Part shown: positions 1 to 12,633 of the stretch, in pieces
Numbering within the stretch: position 1 is the stretch's first letter
Layout of the letters: each line of letters opens with the position of its first letter
Assembly: GCA_027627225.1 (NCBI GenBank)
Contig: CM051030.1
Location: forward strand, 22,171,105 to 22,235,104
DNA length: 64,000 bases
Source: Congeria kusceri
Taxonomy: Eukaryota > Mollusca > Bivalvia > Myida > Dreissenidae
Reading direction: 5' to 3'
Made by a program: the position numbers and the translations under genes
Notes under the pieces: generated by a model
The model's database searches: none
Told to the model about the DNA's origin: nothing
Seen by the model: only the letters and a program-made list of their open reading frames with translations

Positions 1-2880
1 AACATATCTTGTGGATTGCCAGATTACAGATAAAATATAAATACAAATAGGGGTCCTGCAGCTTAACAAGAACACATTCTATATTAAAAACTTCCCAAAC
101 TATTTTAATAGACATTTTCCCAATCTGGGGAAACTCAAGTGAGTCAATAATTGATTTATATCACTGAATAGATTTTTACTGTACAGTGCTTAAATTATAC
201 CTTTTTTTTTAGCAATAATTACATGTATTTACTGCCTTCCAGTGAGTTATACACTAATTCACCTTTTAGTACATTACAATCCCATATTTATGGATAATTG
301 GTGATATTAGCCTACTGAAAGGCAGATAATTCCTGTCTGACCAAATTCTTTATACATCCCTATATCTTCCCATCATGGGATAGAACTCTTAAAAAAAACA
401 CTTGTCTTTTATCTAGTACACTGGGACAATAATAAACAATGCCCAGTAGGGCATTTAGAGGGTTAAACCCTGCCAGTGTTTATATTGTGCAAAACTGGCT
501 AACAGTACTGTACTTTTAGTTACAATTTAAATATATTTGCCTGTGATATATAGTTATAGAGGTTCTACTTCTGACTTTTTAATATTTTGAGCTCATATGT
601 TGTGCACATTTTTATTGATAATTTAAATGTATACCTCCTGGACCTCAGGCAAATTGACTTATATATGCCATTTTAACTAAACTTAATTTGTAAATTATTG
701 CTTTCAGTGGAACAATAAACAATGTTCTAATAGCTGCAGGAATCCACCTATTCTATTTCCTTCTTTCCCCCTTTCCCTAAGAGGTCTAACATGAGCCGTA
801 CTGGGCCGGGCGCACAGGAAGATAGTAACACATGTCTTAATTTAAATTCTATGTTATCATATATGTCTCTGTTGCTAACGAAGCCTTCCCACAACCATGG
901 CCAATCTGATTGACCAAGGATTCTTTATTTTAAGCCATTTTTTAGTTAAGCAGTTTGCCCCGTTTACTCTTGTCAAGTATTAATAAACCCCATTTTATTG
1001 CAGATTTTATATAAAATGGGGAGGACGCAGTTATCAATTTTTTAATGTGTACTATATATTGTTGTAACCCACATGGGTAGTAAGCTTCTTAATTTTTTTG
1101 GCAAGTATTTGGATAATATTGTTAATAATGATCAAGTTTGCCATTATTTCTGTGTGATATTACATAATGTGATCCTCTGCAGTTATTCTGAAGTGCAGTA
1201 TTTTGCATATGTTTAATATATAACTCTTTCATAGCAGTGATTATCCACATTTTAGCTTTTAATGTGTTAAACTACCTCTTTTAAGTGTCCCTATCTATGT
1301 AAATCATGTAAACCTGTGCGCCCCCCTGGTCCCAATATCTCAAAATACCATTCAAGCACTGCAGGCCAAAATTCCCCTCCCCCACCGGTGCTACCCCTTC
1401 TTTTAATAATCACGAACGAGACAAAGTCTTCCTTACATGTGCCCCCCCCCCCCCCAGGGTGATTCCCTTTTATCTGTATATACTTGTACAGCCTAGTCAG
1501 TTCTTTTTATTAGTTATATCTTGCTTTATCTGTTATTTTTAAAGGCCCTAAACAGTAAGCCGTTTGATAGTACCGGAATGATGTAATATATGTTTTATCC
1601 TAATTTTACTGCATATTGGATTCTCATCCTGTTCTGTTTGTTCATTTTCTTAAATTGTCACCCTGGGGTAGGTTACATTCCACTAAATAGCCCAACAATC
1701 TTGTATAAATCTCAATGGACAGGGTCTCAGGTTGGAGCAATAAGTTATATTCCCTGTCTACAAGAGCTCAGCTTTAGTTAAAAGCATATCATGCAATTGT
1801 AACATCCATCATTAAAATAAATATAACAATTATAAAGAAAAATATTACATACCAACAACATATACTTGCAGGGTCAAGGTACTTTAGTAGTCTTATATTA
1901 TTTTACTCCCTATCAATTAAATAGTTCATTTTACACCGTATATTCAAGTACTACTACTTGACCTTTACAATGAATAAAGGTTAGAAAGCATATTTTAACC
2001 TATTTTCTCTATCTTAATATGTAAAGACAATGCTGAACCACTTAGTGATCTGGAAATAATTAAAATTGTTTGTTGTCGTTATTGTAAATACTGTCCCATG
2101 TGTATTCGCACATTGGTTTTGAAATTTAATACGACATACAGTATATGGTAATTATTACCCAAACTTTCCCAGATCTCTAAGTTAGCAAGACTCCAACAAT
2201 TCCGTTGCAGAATTTGCTGCATAATGGGTCTAGAAAAATGGTGATTCACATAAAATTATCTGTTCCCACATTTAATTCTTAATCTAGTTGGGCTATTTCT
2301 TCCAATTTCAACTTTCTCATGTTAGTATAGGTTAAACTCAGTTTTTTTCCTTTATTTTTTCCCGTGTTGCAAAGAAAGCAATACCCATTTAGCCCTATTG
2401 CCCACATATATAGCATATTTACAAATAGAATAGTATATTATACATTATCATAAAGTTTTACAGTTTAACTCTATAATAGGATAAAGGAGGTAACTCTTGT
2501 TGAAAAATAAAAGGTTATTGCAGAATTGCTCCCCTTTAAACTGTGTATACCTTGGCATTTGTTTCCTTATACAAGAACAGTGTGCCTTAATGTGAAATGT
2601 AAGAAATCCCTCAATATTATCATTATATCTTATCATATTACTATATTCTATAGCGTTAAATAGGCAGAGTATTTGTTTGTATAAAGTTTTATAACAATAC
2701 AGTTCTTTACATGAGTATATTGTGTTTCATGTAAGTTATTGAACATGATTTACAAATATTGTTATTTTTAAGCATATCTTTTTTTTATTAGCACCGCACC
2801 CACAGTGCAAAGTTTTATGTATGTAACTTTCCAGACATATCAAGGGAATTGTATAGCTAAATATAAGCAAAGTATTTAAG
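1..2880. other. AT-rich non-coding stretch
   Basis: I see no gene, splice-framed exon or RNA gene here. The open frames are short and low in information. There is a C14 homopolymer near 1441-1454 and many A/T runs. It lies directly upstream of a DIRS-like recombinase relic, but I recognise no reverse transcriptase or RNase H, so the 5' part of that element is absent or too decayed to see. Confidence 0.6.
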
Positions 2881-2889
2881 TTAAGCAGT

Positions 2890-3793
2890 GTGCTCGGGCA
2901 ATGGTTTTCAACCGAAGTCTCGAGGGTAAATAACTCCAATCATTCGTTCTGTGATAAAAGGAAGAGTGATATTTTTCAAACCAATATAGATGTGGTTATA
3001 GAATTTTTGACTGAAATGTTTTATCATGGATACAGTTATGAAACATTGAATTCTATTCGATCTGCTTTGTCAAATGTGTATCTCCCACAAGATGGTTTCT
3101 CGGTCGGATCACATCCAATAGTAACAAGGTACATGACTGGCGTGTTTAATTTGCGGCCTTCAAAGTCAAAATATACAGAAACATAGGATGTTGCGAAAGT
3201 TCTACGTTACTTAAAGACACAGTCACCAGTGAATTTATTGACTTTGAAGTTATTAATCCGTAAATTGGCTATGTTGATTGCTTTGACTCAGTCAAGTCGA
3301 TCGCATTCTATGTCATTATTGTCTTTGAAAGACTTCAAAAAAGATGAGAAATCGTTTACGCTGTATTATAGTGGAATTGTTGAAACAGTGAAGAAAGGGA
3401 AAAGCTAACCCAGTTTCAAATTTTTTAATGTATGCTACAGATGAAAGCATTTTTGTGTATATAGAACATTAAGTGAGTATATAACACGTACTCAAACATT
3501 GCGTGGTGAAGAAAACAGACTATTCATTAGTTACATTAAACCTTATAAAGGTGTTGTAACCACTACCATTAGTAGGTGGATAAAAGGTGTTATGGAAAAG
3601 TCGGGTATCGATATAATGAAGTTTAGTTTTAAATACCACACAAGGTGCAGCAACTTCGAAGGCCAAGAGAAATGGACTTCCTTTATCAGAAATATTAAAA
3701 ACAGCAGGGTGGTCAGGTGTAGAAACGTTTGCGAAGTTTTATGAAAAACCGTTGGAAGACAGAGAAAATGTCCAGCAGGTTGTGCTACAGTAA
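2890..3793 (+). pseudogene. DIRS-like tyrosine recombinase, degenerate
   Basis: The translated pieces read as the tyrosine recombinase of a DIRS-type retrotransposon, the enzyme that integrates a circular DNA copy. The core-binding part (IEFLTEMFYHGYSYETLNSI) is at 2890-3183. An in-frame TAG at 3184-3186 interrupts it, and the same frame continues through the first catalytic Arg region (ALTQSSRSHSMSLLSL) to a stop at 3406. A frame change near 3400 gives NPVSNFLMYATDES. Another near 3460 gives TLSEYITRTQTLRGEENRL and ISRWIKGVMEKSGID. A last one near 3640 gives ATSKAKRNGLPLSEILKTAG and the region of the catalytic Tyr (FAKFYEKPLED), ending at about 3793. One stop and at least three frame changes make it a pseudogene. 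A Ngaro-type or related YR is the main alternative. Confidence 0.75.
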
Positions 3794-3900
3794 TCAGCTG
3801 TTTACAAGGTAATATATCTTATATCGTTTCTCGTAGCAAAGAAAGATTAGTTTTCTTGGCTTTAAAGTCTCATTTGAGACCGAGAGTTGTATGACGTAAT
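3794..3900 (+). repeat. DIRS-like element 3' flank, left of insertion
   Basis: This short stretch follows the recombinase stop and ends in AGTTGTATGAC (3885-3895). The same word recurs in inverted form at 7327-7336 and in direct form near 7515. It joins smoothly to 7267 onward if the intervening transposon is removed, so it belongs to the interrupted DIRS-like element. Confidence 0.5.
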
Positions 3901-6900
3901 TAGGGATTTAGCCAGACTCAAAAAATGGCAGGGGGCCTGAAAAAGGGCAGGGGGGCCTTTTTGCAAAAAAAGGGCAGATTTATAATAATTATTTATTAGA
4001 TATATTACTTATTATTTATTGTATTATTATTATTATTATTATTATTATTTATAAATAATATTAAATTTATAATAATATTCATAATAATATTTATCAATCC
4101 TAACTTTTCATTTCAAATTTAAGAAATACTGTTATTATAAGTATAGGCCTTTCCCAAAACTAGATTACATCCCTTGCGTAATCACGAGATATGTCCCCTG
4201 TTCACTTCCGGCGACGTTTATTGATTACAAGGCGGGATAAGCGTATCGATATTTACCGAAAAACATGCAATATATTTGATTTTCAATCTTAAAATTGTGT
4301 TGATGTCGTAACAATAAATTTACATACATCAACTTTCGTATATATTATACACAGTTGATACTTTATTTATCAACTGAATCGAATAATTATTTTGAATTTT
4401 AACAATATTGTCTACTCTTTGCAGATTGACAAAGAAACTGTACACAGTACGTTTAAGGGTATTATGCAACAAAACACAAAAATAGCGATTTCAGTATCTA
4501 AACAACCTATGCCTTCATCATGTATTAAATGTGCATTATTAAATAAAATAAATAAAAAGCTGTTTTTAGTAAAATGATTTTGCTAAGTAACTCTAAGCTA
4601 ACATTCTTCTGGCGACTAAAATTACAAAAATAAGGTATCATCCGATGTTTTGGCAGCAACTTCTTATTTGAATTCCATACACATTTGTGTTTAACTTAAA
4701 AGCTTTTTTGTTGCAGATATTCTTGTTGTGTGCTAAATATTATACGGTTCTTGAACAGGCTCCGCTAGTCCGCTTTAATCTTGAAATATAATGCAACAAA
4801 ACAACTATATTTTTAATTACTGTTACCACAATATTACAATAACTAACGATGATGTCACACCTCATTAAATGTTATAACTGATGTTGTATTAAAGAGATTA
4901 AGTAAGCAATTTGTTTATTATTGTGTCATGTGTTTAAACAATGTTCATGATAACTTCATATAATCAACGAAACAAATAACACCCGACCAAATGGGTCTAT
5001 ATGTCACCAGGAAATGGATATGTCGTGATAATTATGTACATAATAGGGTGAGTATCTATAATAAAACAGACATAGAAATATACATTTGAAACAAGTTTAC
5101 ACAATTCAGAGTAAGTAATTAACTAAGCCAACAGAAGAGTATAATATACGTTTGAATAAATATTTTATACTTGTTGAGTCTGTTTTTAGTTTGCCTTTAT
5201 GTATATAACTCTAACTGAGATTATTTCTTCATTTCTATCGGAATCGTGGTAAACAAACAACATTTTATTCTCGCAGCAGCTACGGTAATTCCCGTATGTT
5301 TTAGAAAAACAAAACACGATGAGCTCTTAAATGTTCACCACCTTTCAATTCTTCAGAATTGAAAATCAAATGATGTGCTATATTATTTCACTCTTCAATT
5401 TAAACCAATTAATTAATTCGAAAAAGAGTTTAATGCTTTTAATTATGTTCTGTTTTGTTCAATAAGGTGGCGAAATTTCATAGGGTGATAGGCAAAGAAC
5501 AACAACGGACACAACATTTTAAAATGTGAGATAAACTTTAATTTGAGACGCAAACAATGGAGACGAAGTGTGACATGTTAGTTGTCTGTGCATGTAGATC
5601 TTTATCATCAGAACAGAACATTATCAATGCATTACGCAATTGCACGGATAAGCGGTATTGTTCTAAGGGCAATTTGGTAAGATCCCAGCGGTTTGTGGCT
5701 TTGGTATTTTTATGACCCCCTCTTCAGTCAGATAACTAAGTATCCATTGACAGAATATGTGGTGGTATTTATGTATGGAAAACAACCGTTTAAGACGAGA
5801 CAAGGAGATTACTTTTTTTTTCCGGATACCTGTCATACGGACATGTGGCCTTAGTAATGAGTTTAAAACGATACTACATTTAGTTCTAATAATTTATTTT
5901 TGCAATATTTATCCTCTATGAGTTTTTATTATATTTAACCAAAAACATATGGTTTAAAAACATTCCATTACACGTTTTGAAAGCCGATTGGTCTTAGATC
6001 TATACTACTAAATATATAATCAAGCTAGGGAAAACGTCGCCGGAAGTCGGGTTTCAAATATGGCGGATGTGAATTCGCAATAACGGGAGGTAATTTCCAA
6101 AGGAGATCACCTAGTTTTGGGAAAGGCCTATCATTATAATCCAAGACGATTTTAGCATATATATTATTTACATACTTACATGCCACTGGAATGTGATTTT
6201 TTAAATGTTTTATTTATATTTTCTTATTTATTTCATATTAAATTCATAGTTATTTCATTAAAGAAAATCATTAAATAAATTCCTAATTACATTGCAATCA
6301 TATTTCCAATTTGAACAAACAATAAAATCCGTAAAAAAATACGTCATTGACAATAACACCTGTTACAACTGAGAAGAGTGAAAGCGCAACATCATAAATT
6401 AACCAGGCTTCTTAATCTGCAAGCCGTTAGTAACATCCTTAGCAACGGTGTCGGTTTGACTTGTCAGTCTTTGATGTAACTGCCGAGCTGGGGTCATTCT
6501 CTAGCCGTTTGTAGCAGTGAACAAAAGCATCAATCAACGCTACTGTATCTCAACAAAGCAAGCACTATCTATAGAGCATTAATGAATTAGCGTTTTAGGT
6601 GAAATGTCAATGGTGTCAAAAGAATTAGACAGGTGTTTTGTTGCATGGGATAAAATGGATATTTAAATGGGAATGACGAAATATACACGTATTGGACAAA
6701 ACTGGAGATTGTTTACGGCATAAAACTTATTGAATATTAAAATTCAATTTGGATTAATATGTGTTTTTGCATGCAAGGTAATTATGTATGCGTATCTGAA
6801 ATTTAGTTTGCATTGATAACAATTTTTATGAAAGTAAATTGTTATAATAAGTAGAAAATTCCAGAACACCAACAACAATAACATAGATACAATTTCGTAA

Positions 6901-7260
6901 AATGATATAATTAGATATTAACAAACAAAAGCTGCAAAAAATCCTTTACAGAAACACCGCAATCGGCAATAAATTACCATTAATTCGGTTACTGATAATT
7001 GATGTCGCATGGTCATGACGAGCTGATAAACGATACGTGTCGCAACGATACGTCAATAATCATTGAGGCCAAAATGTGTTTGCAAAGATGCGCAAGTAAC
7101 CAATTAAATTGCGTTAGGACGTGTCTGTGCTGACACACATGACAAAACGTACAGACGAGGGCGGGCACATATTTTAAAGGGCGTAGGAAATGGGCGAGAG
7201 GGCGGGGCTCAAAAATGGAAGGGTGGGCCGCCCTGCCATTCCGCTCAAGCTAAATCCCTA
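3901..7260. mobile_element. DNA transposon with TAGGGATTTAGC termini, inserted in the DIRS relic
   Basis: The ends form a perfect 12-bp terminal inverted repeat, TAGGGATTTAGC at 3901-3912 and its complement at 7249-7260. Further in, both ends carry related G-rich blocks (GGCAGGGGGCC versus GGCAGGGCGGCC). CGTAAT flanks both sides (3895-3900 and 7261-7266) as a 6-bp target duplication; shifting the border by one base gives ACGTAAT (7 bp). The TAGGGAT start resembles hAT superfamily ends. No transposase frame is visible, so it is non-autonomous, and a second inverted-repeat element sits inside it. A diverged copy of its right-hand internal part (about 6300-6600) lies at about 8280-8610. Confidence 0.7.
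4143..6131. mobile_element. Nested inverted-repeat element (GGCCTTTCCCAAAACTAG ends)
   Basis: A 21-bp terminal inverted repeat beginning ATAGGCCTTTCCC lies at 4143-4163 and 6111-6131. Similarity between the ends continues further in (CTTCCGGCGACGTTT at about 4206-4220 against the complement near 6033-6047). TTATAA lies just outside both ends, so a target duplication cannot be separated from extended symmetry. I see no transposase. It is nested in the 3901-7260 element and must be the younger insertion. Superfamily is unresolved. Confidence 0.6.
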
Positions 7261-7524
7261 CGTAATAGAATCCCCAAACAAACTAGACTTACCTGGAAGT
7301 TGACGTTTGGTGTGGATTCTTATGTAGTCATACAACAACTTGAGGGATCAAATGCCCACCCACCCCTCCCTGTTTCTTATAGGAACTTTGTATACGTATA
7401 TGTTAAATGAAATATGTTCGCATTATTTCATAACAACAAACCTTTCTTTATTAGCTTTTAAATACTGACAAACCTCGACACGGTCTGCGCACATATCATT
7501 TGATCCCTCAAGTTGTTGTATGAC
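7261..7524 (+). repeat. DIRS-like terminal region with perfect 28-bp inverted repeat
   Basis: Positions 7327-7354 and 7497-7524 are perfect reverse complements, 28 bases each (GTCATACAACAACTTGAGGG is the first part), separated by about 140 bp. The outer part also pairs with 3885-3900: GTTGTATGAC and AGAATCC recur in inverted form. Repeated terminal words in both orientations are expected at the 3' end of DIRS-type elements. A small MITE inserted at this point is the alternative. Confidence 0.5.
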
Positions 7525-8010
7525 CCAGATTCGAACTCGGCCGAGATATCATTAAGACAAATGTTCTGACCAAGTTTCATGTAGATTGGGCAAAAACTGT
7601 GACTTCTAGAGTGTTATCAAACTTTTTCTTCAATTTGACGTAGTGGTCTAGTTTTTCACCCCACATGACCCAGATTCAAACTCGGCCGAGATATCATTGA
7701 GACAAATGTTCTGAAAAAGTTTCATGAAGATTGGGGAACTTCTGGAGTGTTTACAAGCCTTTTCTTCAATTTGATCTAGTTTTGACCCCACATGACCCAG
7801 ATTCAAACTCGGCCGAGATATCATTGGGACAAATGTCCTGACCAAGTTCCATGAAGATCGGGCAAAAAATGGGACTTCTAGATTGTTCACAAGCTTTTCC
7901 TATAGCCATATAAGGAAAACTGCCCCCCACCCACCTGGAGGCCATGTTTATCACCGCACGGGATCCATTTTTGAACTCAGCCGAGATCAGTGTTCTGCCG
8001 TGAATTTGGA
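7525..8010 (+). repeat. Modular tandem repeat, copy 1 left part (module D)
   Basis: About three imperfect units of 115-125 bp are seen, each containing GACCCAGATTCAAACTCGG, CCGAGATATCATTG and AAGTTTCATGAAGAT. The same module recurs at 9200-9340 and 47640-47790. Reading frames through it are repeat artefacts. Confidence 0.7.
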
Positions 8011-8269
8011 CTATTGGGGACAAGGGCCCTCTAGGCTTGAAAAAGTCGTGACAAATTACAAAAATGAAGGGACACAGACAAAAAGAAGTTTTTCACCTCA
8101 TGAATATTCCCAAAGCAGCTAGGTTTTGGTTTGAAAAAGTACGTACTAGCTGTTTTCATTCATGTTCGTTTATATTTTCTGTTCGAAAAAGGGATTAATA
8201 CATAATATTAAGTTCTTAATTAATTCATAACGTTCTGTTGATCAACGTTACACTCCATTCTTGCAAACC

Positions 8270-8620
8270 TTATAACCTTGCATTATTTATTCCAGTTTGA
8301 ACAAACAATAAAATCCGTTATAAACACAAGGCGTTCGTAACCGGTAAAAACTACAAAGTGTAACAGTGTGACATCATCAATTAGTCGGGCATCCAAAACT
8401 GCAAACCGTTAGCAACACCCATAGCAACAGTGTCGGTTAATTCGACTTCAAAAGTCTTTGATGCGTCTGCCGAAATGCGGCTGTCGTCTATCAGTTTATC
8501 GCTGAAAAGCGTGTTTCACGCTTAGCATGTTGACCGCGTATCGATTGATACTACTGTTTCTGAACTGTTCAAGCGCTGCCGATAGAGCGTTAATGAATTA
8601 GTGTTTTATGGAGAAAAAAA
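8270..8620 (+). repeat. Second, diverged copy of part of the 3901-7260 element
   Basis: Words such as TTTGAACAAACAATAAAATC, CAACAGTGTCGGTT, AGTCTTTGATG and AGCGTTAATGAATTAG-like text match 6310-6600 in the same order and orientation. No inverted termini are clear. It breaks the run of tandem modules between 8010 and 8750. Confidence 0.55.
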
Positions 8621-8749
8621 AAGTTATAAATTAACGTCACGATGAATGATATAAATTTTACTAAATACGCCTAATGATTTACTTGTAAATTGTGTGCGCC
8701 CGCGGACCGGCTTACAAAATGTGGTGGGGACAAATCATTCATTTTTGCG

Positions 8750-9420
8750 CCAATGGCGTAAGGGGGCATCCACGGCAGACCACTGCGAGATATTATCACA
8801 ACATAGGTTCTGAGCAAGTCTCATGTTGATTGGGCAAACAATGTGACTTCTTGAGTGACCACAAGCTTTTCCTAAAGCCATATAAGGAAAACTGCCACTC
8901 CCCCTGGCGGCCATGTTTTTCAATGGAGCGGAACCATTTTCTAACTCGGTCAAGATATCATAAGAACAAAGGTTTCCAACAAGTTGTATGCTGATTGGGC
9001 AACAATTGTGACTTCTAGAGTGCTCCCAAATTTTTCTATAACAATGTAAGGAAAGCTGCCCCGCCCCCTGGCGGCAATGTTTTCCAACGGATCGGAACAA
9101 TCTTCGAATTCGGTCGAGATATCATAAGAACAAATGTTCTGAGCAAGTTTCCTGCTGATTGGGCAAATCAATGTGACTTCTAGTGCGTTCACAAGCTTTT
9201 TCTTCAATTTGACCTAGTGACCTTGTTTTTGACCCCACATGACCCAGTTTCTTACTTGTCCGAGATAGCATTGGGAAAAATGTTCTGACCAAGTTTCATG
9301 AAGATCGGCCAATACATGTGGATCTAGAGTGTTCACAAGGTACATGTTGACGATGAATGATTCACGATTCTCGATGGACGACGGACGACAGACAAAAAGC
9401 GATCACAACAGGTGAGCTAA
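8750..9420 (+). repeat. Modular tandem repeat, copy 1 right part (modules C and D) with CTAA end
   Basis: Units of about 165 bp contain GCCATATAAGGAAAACTGCC, CCCCTGGCGGC and CGAGATATCATAAGAACAAA. A module D unit follows, then a tail with ACGACGGACGACAGAC and the family end AGGTGAGCTAA, closing at 9420. The terminal hairpin seen in other copies is mostly lost here. Confidence 0.7.
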
Positions 9421-9662
9421 GAAGGGCCATAACTCCCCTGTTGTCCGAAAAAATCGGCACCAAAATACCCAGGTGCATTTATTCAAATGGGAATATAAGC
9501 AGTCAGTTAATAAGACGAGTTAGGCAATTATGCATAAACACTTTATTATATATATCGGTAACACAAGTAATTTGAACGTTGTGTTTTCTTTTGTGACCAT
9601 ACGTAAAATGCAGTACATGCTGTTAAATTTTGTAATTTCATTGTATATGCTCACCAACTAAA

Positions 9663-9832
9663 CAACTTTCTCCCCCTAGCTCTGATTCAAGTCGGGCAGT
9701 TGTCAGTTACTGGCATAAGTATGTGCACTTAGTACTCGTAAACCGCCTTGATCGGCTAAGCTTGCCCAGGAAAAGTTTGAGTAAGTTAACTGACCGCCAT
9801 GATATGACTGAAATACTGTTAAAAATGGTGAA
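9663..9832 (+). mobile_element. SINE, 5'-truncated copy
   Basis: The body matches the SINE at 45975-46245 on the other strand: TCTGATTCAAG, GGGCAGTTGTCAGTTACT, GCATAAGTATGTGC, then CATGATATGACTGAAATACTG near the end. The tRNA-like head is missing, so this is a 5' truncation as expected for a LINE-mobilised SINE. Confidence 0.6.
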
Positions 9833-9849
9833 AAATCCAAACTAGACCT

Positions 9850-10590
9850 TTGTCACAGGAGTGGCTGCAGGCCCCGAATGACAGCATGTTTGAAGGTGAG
9901 AAACCGTTATTCTATTTTTAGTAACGGTGACCTTGACCTTGATCCCACCCACCACTTTGCAATCCCAAGCGATGTCTTGATAAAAGGTATCTATGTAAGA
10001 AGTTGAATTACAATAGCTCAATTCGTTTTCGAGTGATTGAGCGGAAACAGTTTTTCTATTTTTTGTAACGGTGACCTTGACAGCTACCCCATCCACCTCC
10101 TATATAATCCCAAGCCAGGTCTCGATATAAGGCATAAGAGAGCTGAAGCCAAAAGTTGAGTCCGCCTGAAATTAAAAAATTAACAAAGGGCAATAACTCC
10201 AGAATTATGAAGTGCAGAGTAAGGGTTATTGTGCACTGCACTTCTCCACAATGAGATCTATCCACCTATGAATGTTCAAGTTAATAACTCTTATAGTCTA
10301 AGAGTTATGCTCCAGGCAAAAACGACGTATAAAAATAAACAAAGGGCAATAACTCCAGAACCATGAAATGCAGAGTAATGGTTCTTGTGCACTGCACTTC
10401 TCCTTAATGAGATCTATCCACCCAAGAAGTTTCAAATTAATAGCTGAAATGGTTTTGAAGTTATGAAAGAAAAACATGTAAAATGTGAACGGACGCACGG
10501 ACGGACGCACGTACAGACGGATAGACAGACAGGGTGATTCCTATAAGCCACCCGCAAAAAATGTGCGGGGCCGTAATAAACAAACAAACC
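9850..10590 (+). repeat. Modular tandem repeat (module A and a 155-bp unit)
   Basis: Two copies of module A (GTAACGGTGACCTTGAC, AATCCCAAGC, CTATTTTTAGTAAC) are followed by two units of about 155 bp starting AAAGGGCAATAACTCCAGAA at about 10185 and 10340. The tail has a run of GGACGCACGGACGG-type text and a small hairpin (CCCGCA to TGTGCGGG) near 10550-10570. This tail resembles the closing segment of several invertebrate tandem-repeat elements. Confidence 0.65.
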
Positions 10591-10910
10591 ATGTTGCAGA
10601 CGAACTTTAAAAAAAACTTTCCCAAAAAAATGAAATATTTTACCTTCACAACATTATGTTTATCCAATCAGAATGGCCGTAACGAAAATAAATGGTGCGA
10701 TGTTAAATTTTACCCTCTATTATGACAGTACTCGTACACAAAACTGCCAGACAGGACTCGCTACTTACAAAATGCATGCGTCCCGCGAACGCACATAAAC
10801 TGAAACTATGCGTCTACGGAAATATTACTGCCATTATCAATACAAATCAAGACTTTATGGTCAAACACAAACTGTGCAAGTTAGGTCAAGATTGAATAAA
10901 ACATGTAGTC

Positions 10911-11162
10911 TTAATCGCGATAATGGTCCGTATTGTTGATGGCATACGGACAACGGACGCTTGACGACGGATGATGCCAAACAGGTCCCCTATACCAACA
11001 GCTCACGAAGCACTTCATGCTCAGGTGAACTAATAATGCTTTTCTACAACAACAATTCCCCTTTTGCCGTAAAATTCCCCGTCTCAATTCCCCGTCCCCG
11101 GCCCCACTACCTTTCCCCCAAAGGTGAAACAAGAGGACCAAATGACCCTGGGTCGCTCACCT
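10911..11162 (+). repeat. Right-end and left-end fragments of the GCTCACCTGA element family
   Basis: Positions 11000-11033 carry the family right-end hairpin (AGCTCACGAAGCAC, then TGCTCAGGTGAACTAA). A left end begins about 100 bp further on, at 11129 (ACAAGAGGACC, then GGGTCGCTCACCTGAG). There are no internal modules between, so this is a junction of two fragments or an almost empty element. Confidence 0.55.
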
Positions 11163-12633
11163 GAGTTTCATTAGTCGAACAATTTTCCCTGTGTTAGATT
11201 TTTATATGGATATGGATATACTGCAGGGCCTTCCCCAGGAATTTTTTCAGGCGCCCTGGTATCGAGAGGGTGGGTTAGGGAGGGGTATTGCCTCCTTTAT
11301 AACGTGGAATTCTTTTTTCCCGGCATGTGTCAAATGACGTTAACTGATGCGTTTTAGCTCTTAAAATTTAGGCAAACAGCTTTTCAGTTTTGGTAAACGT
11401 TAAAATGAAATGAAATAAAACAAAAACATCACCGTTAAAACGGTATACCTCGAGCTTTTTAGAAGCATCAGGCGTCGATTTTGTTGCAAAACTGAAAGTA
11501 ACTTATAATTTTTTCCGGATGTTTATGTCCAGTGCGCATCTCTTTCGCACAGTGACATCATGTTGAAACCAACTATTCTCGTCCTTCTCGAATATTTAGG
11601 TTACACTCAATCTACTTACGGAGCCTTTTTTTTTGTTTAATTAATTATGTTCATATTGGCATGCGTTAAGTGTTTTAACACTGTTTTAATCGTTACAACT
11701 GTTGAACATAGTACTGATTGGATAATTGGTGAATTGTAAAGATCTTGATTAAAATTATACATTTATATAATACATGCTTTGTTCGTGCAAAAATGGCAGG
11801 AAAATTTCCTCGTGTACGTCGTGCTAACGCACGTCAAATGATAGTACAGCACATGGTCCGTACACGCACGTTTTCCATGCGTGGAACGTTACGTCATGGT
11901 TGTCAGCAGATATTTCACGCTCTTTTGTAGGAAACACGGGTTTTACAGGGTATGCATGCAAAACAAGACAATTTATTTTACGAAACTACATCAGTAACAC
12001 TGGATAGGCTTTCTGATTTTCGAGTGTATTTTTATTGTAGTTATTCAATTTAGCAAATAAATTAAGTGTGGGTATTATAAAATACGAAAGGGCGAGGTTT
12101 TTTTTTTGACGCGAATAATGAGGTTGCAGTCCGTAAAAATGCAAGTGAGAACCGTTATGAACATGGACTAATAAATACAGGTAAATTAAACAATTTAAAT
12201 TGCAGACGATTACAGCGTGTTTGTAAACAGAAAACCATAATTCCTCCTATTTAAATAAATGGTTGATCCTACATTATCAACAAATTTTAAACCGACTATA
12301 CTTGTGTGTAGATACATGCCGATTGCGCCGATTCGTCAATGATAACGTCGTTCCATAGCGAAGATAACCTGAGCGTTTCAATTGGCTTATATCGATTTTA
12401 CTGGGTAATGAAACCCCGCCTACAGGGGCAGGGCTTCATGGTGATTGATTGCGGCTTAGGAATATATGCAACTTGTTAAAATTTTCGGCGAAGATCTCGC
12501 TATGATCATTCACCGAATTGGTTGAGTGGTTGTACATGTTTCTAGAATGCAAAACTGCCTTTTTGATGCAAGAGATTAGTTTTCACAGCAGGTACTGTCG
12601 GTCTACTTCAGTCAACATAGCTGATTAATTGAT
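11163..12633. other. Non-coding, no gene seen
   Basis: At 11223 a lone CAGGGCCTTCCCCAGG looks like the end of a hAT-type element, but I cannot find its partner. The remainder is AT-rich with no exon-like segment. Confidence 0.45.
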
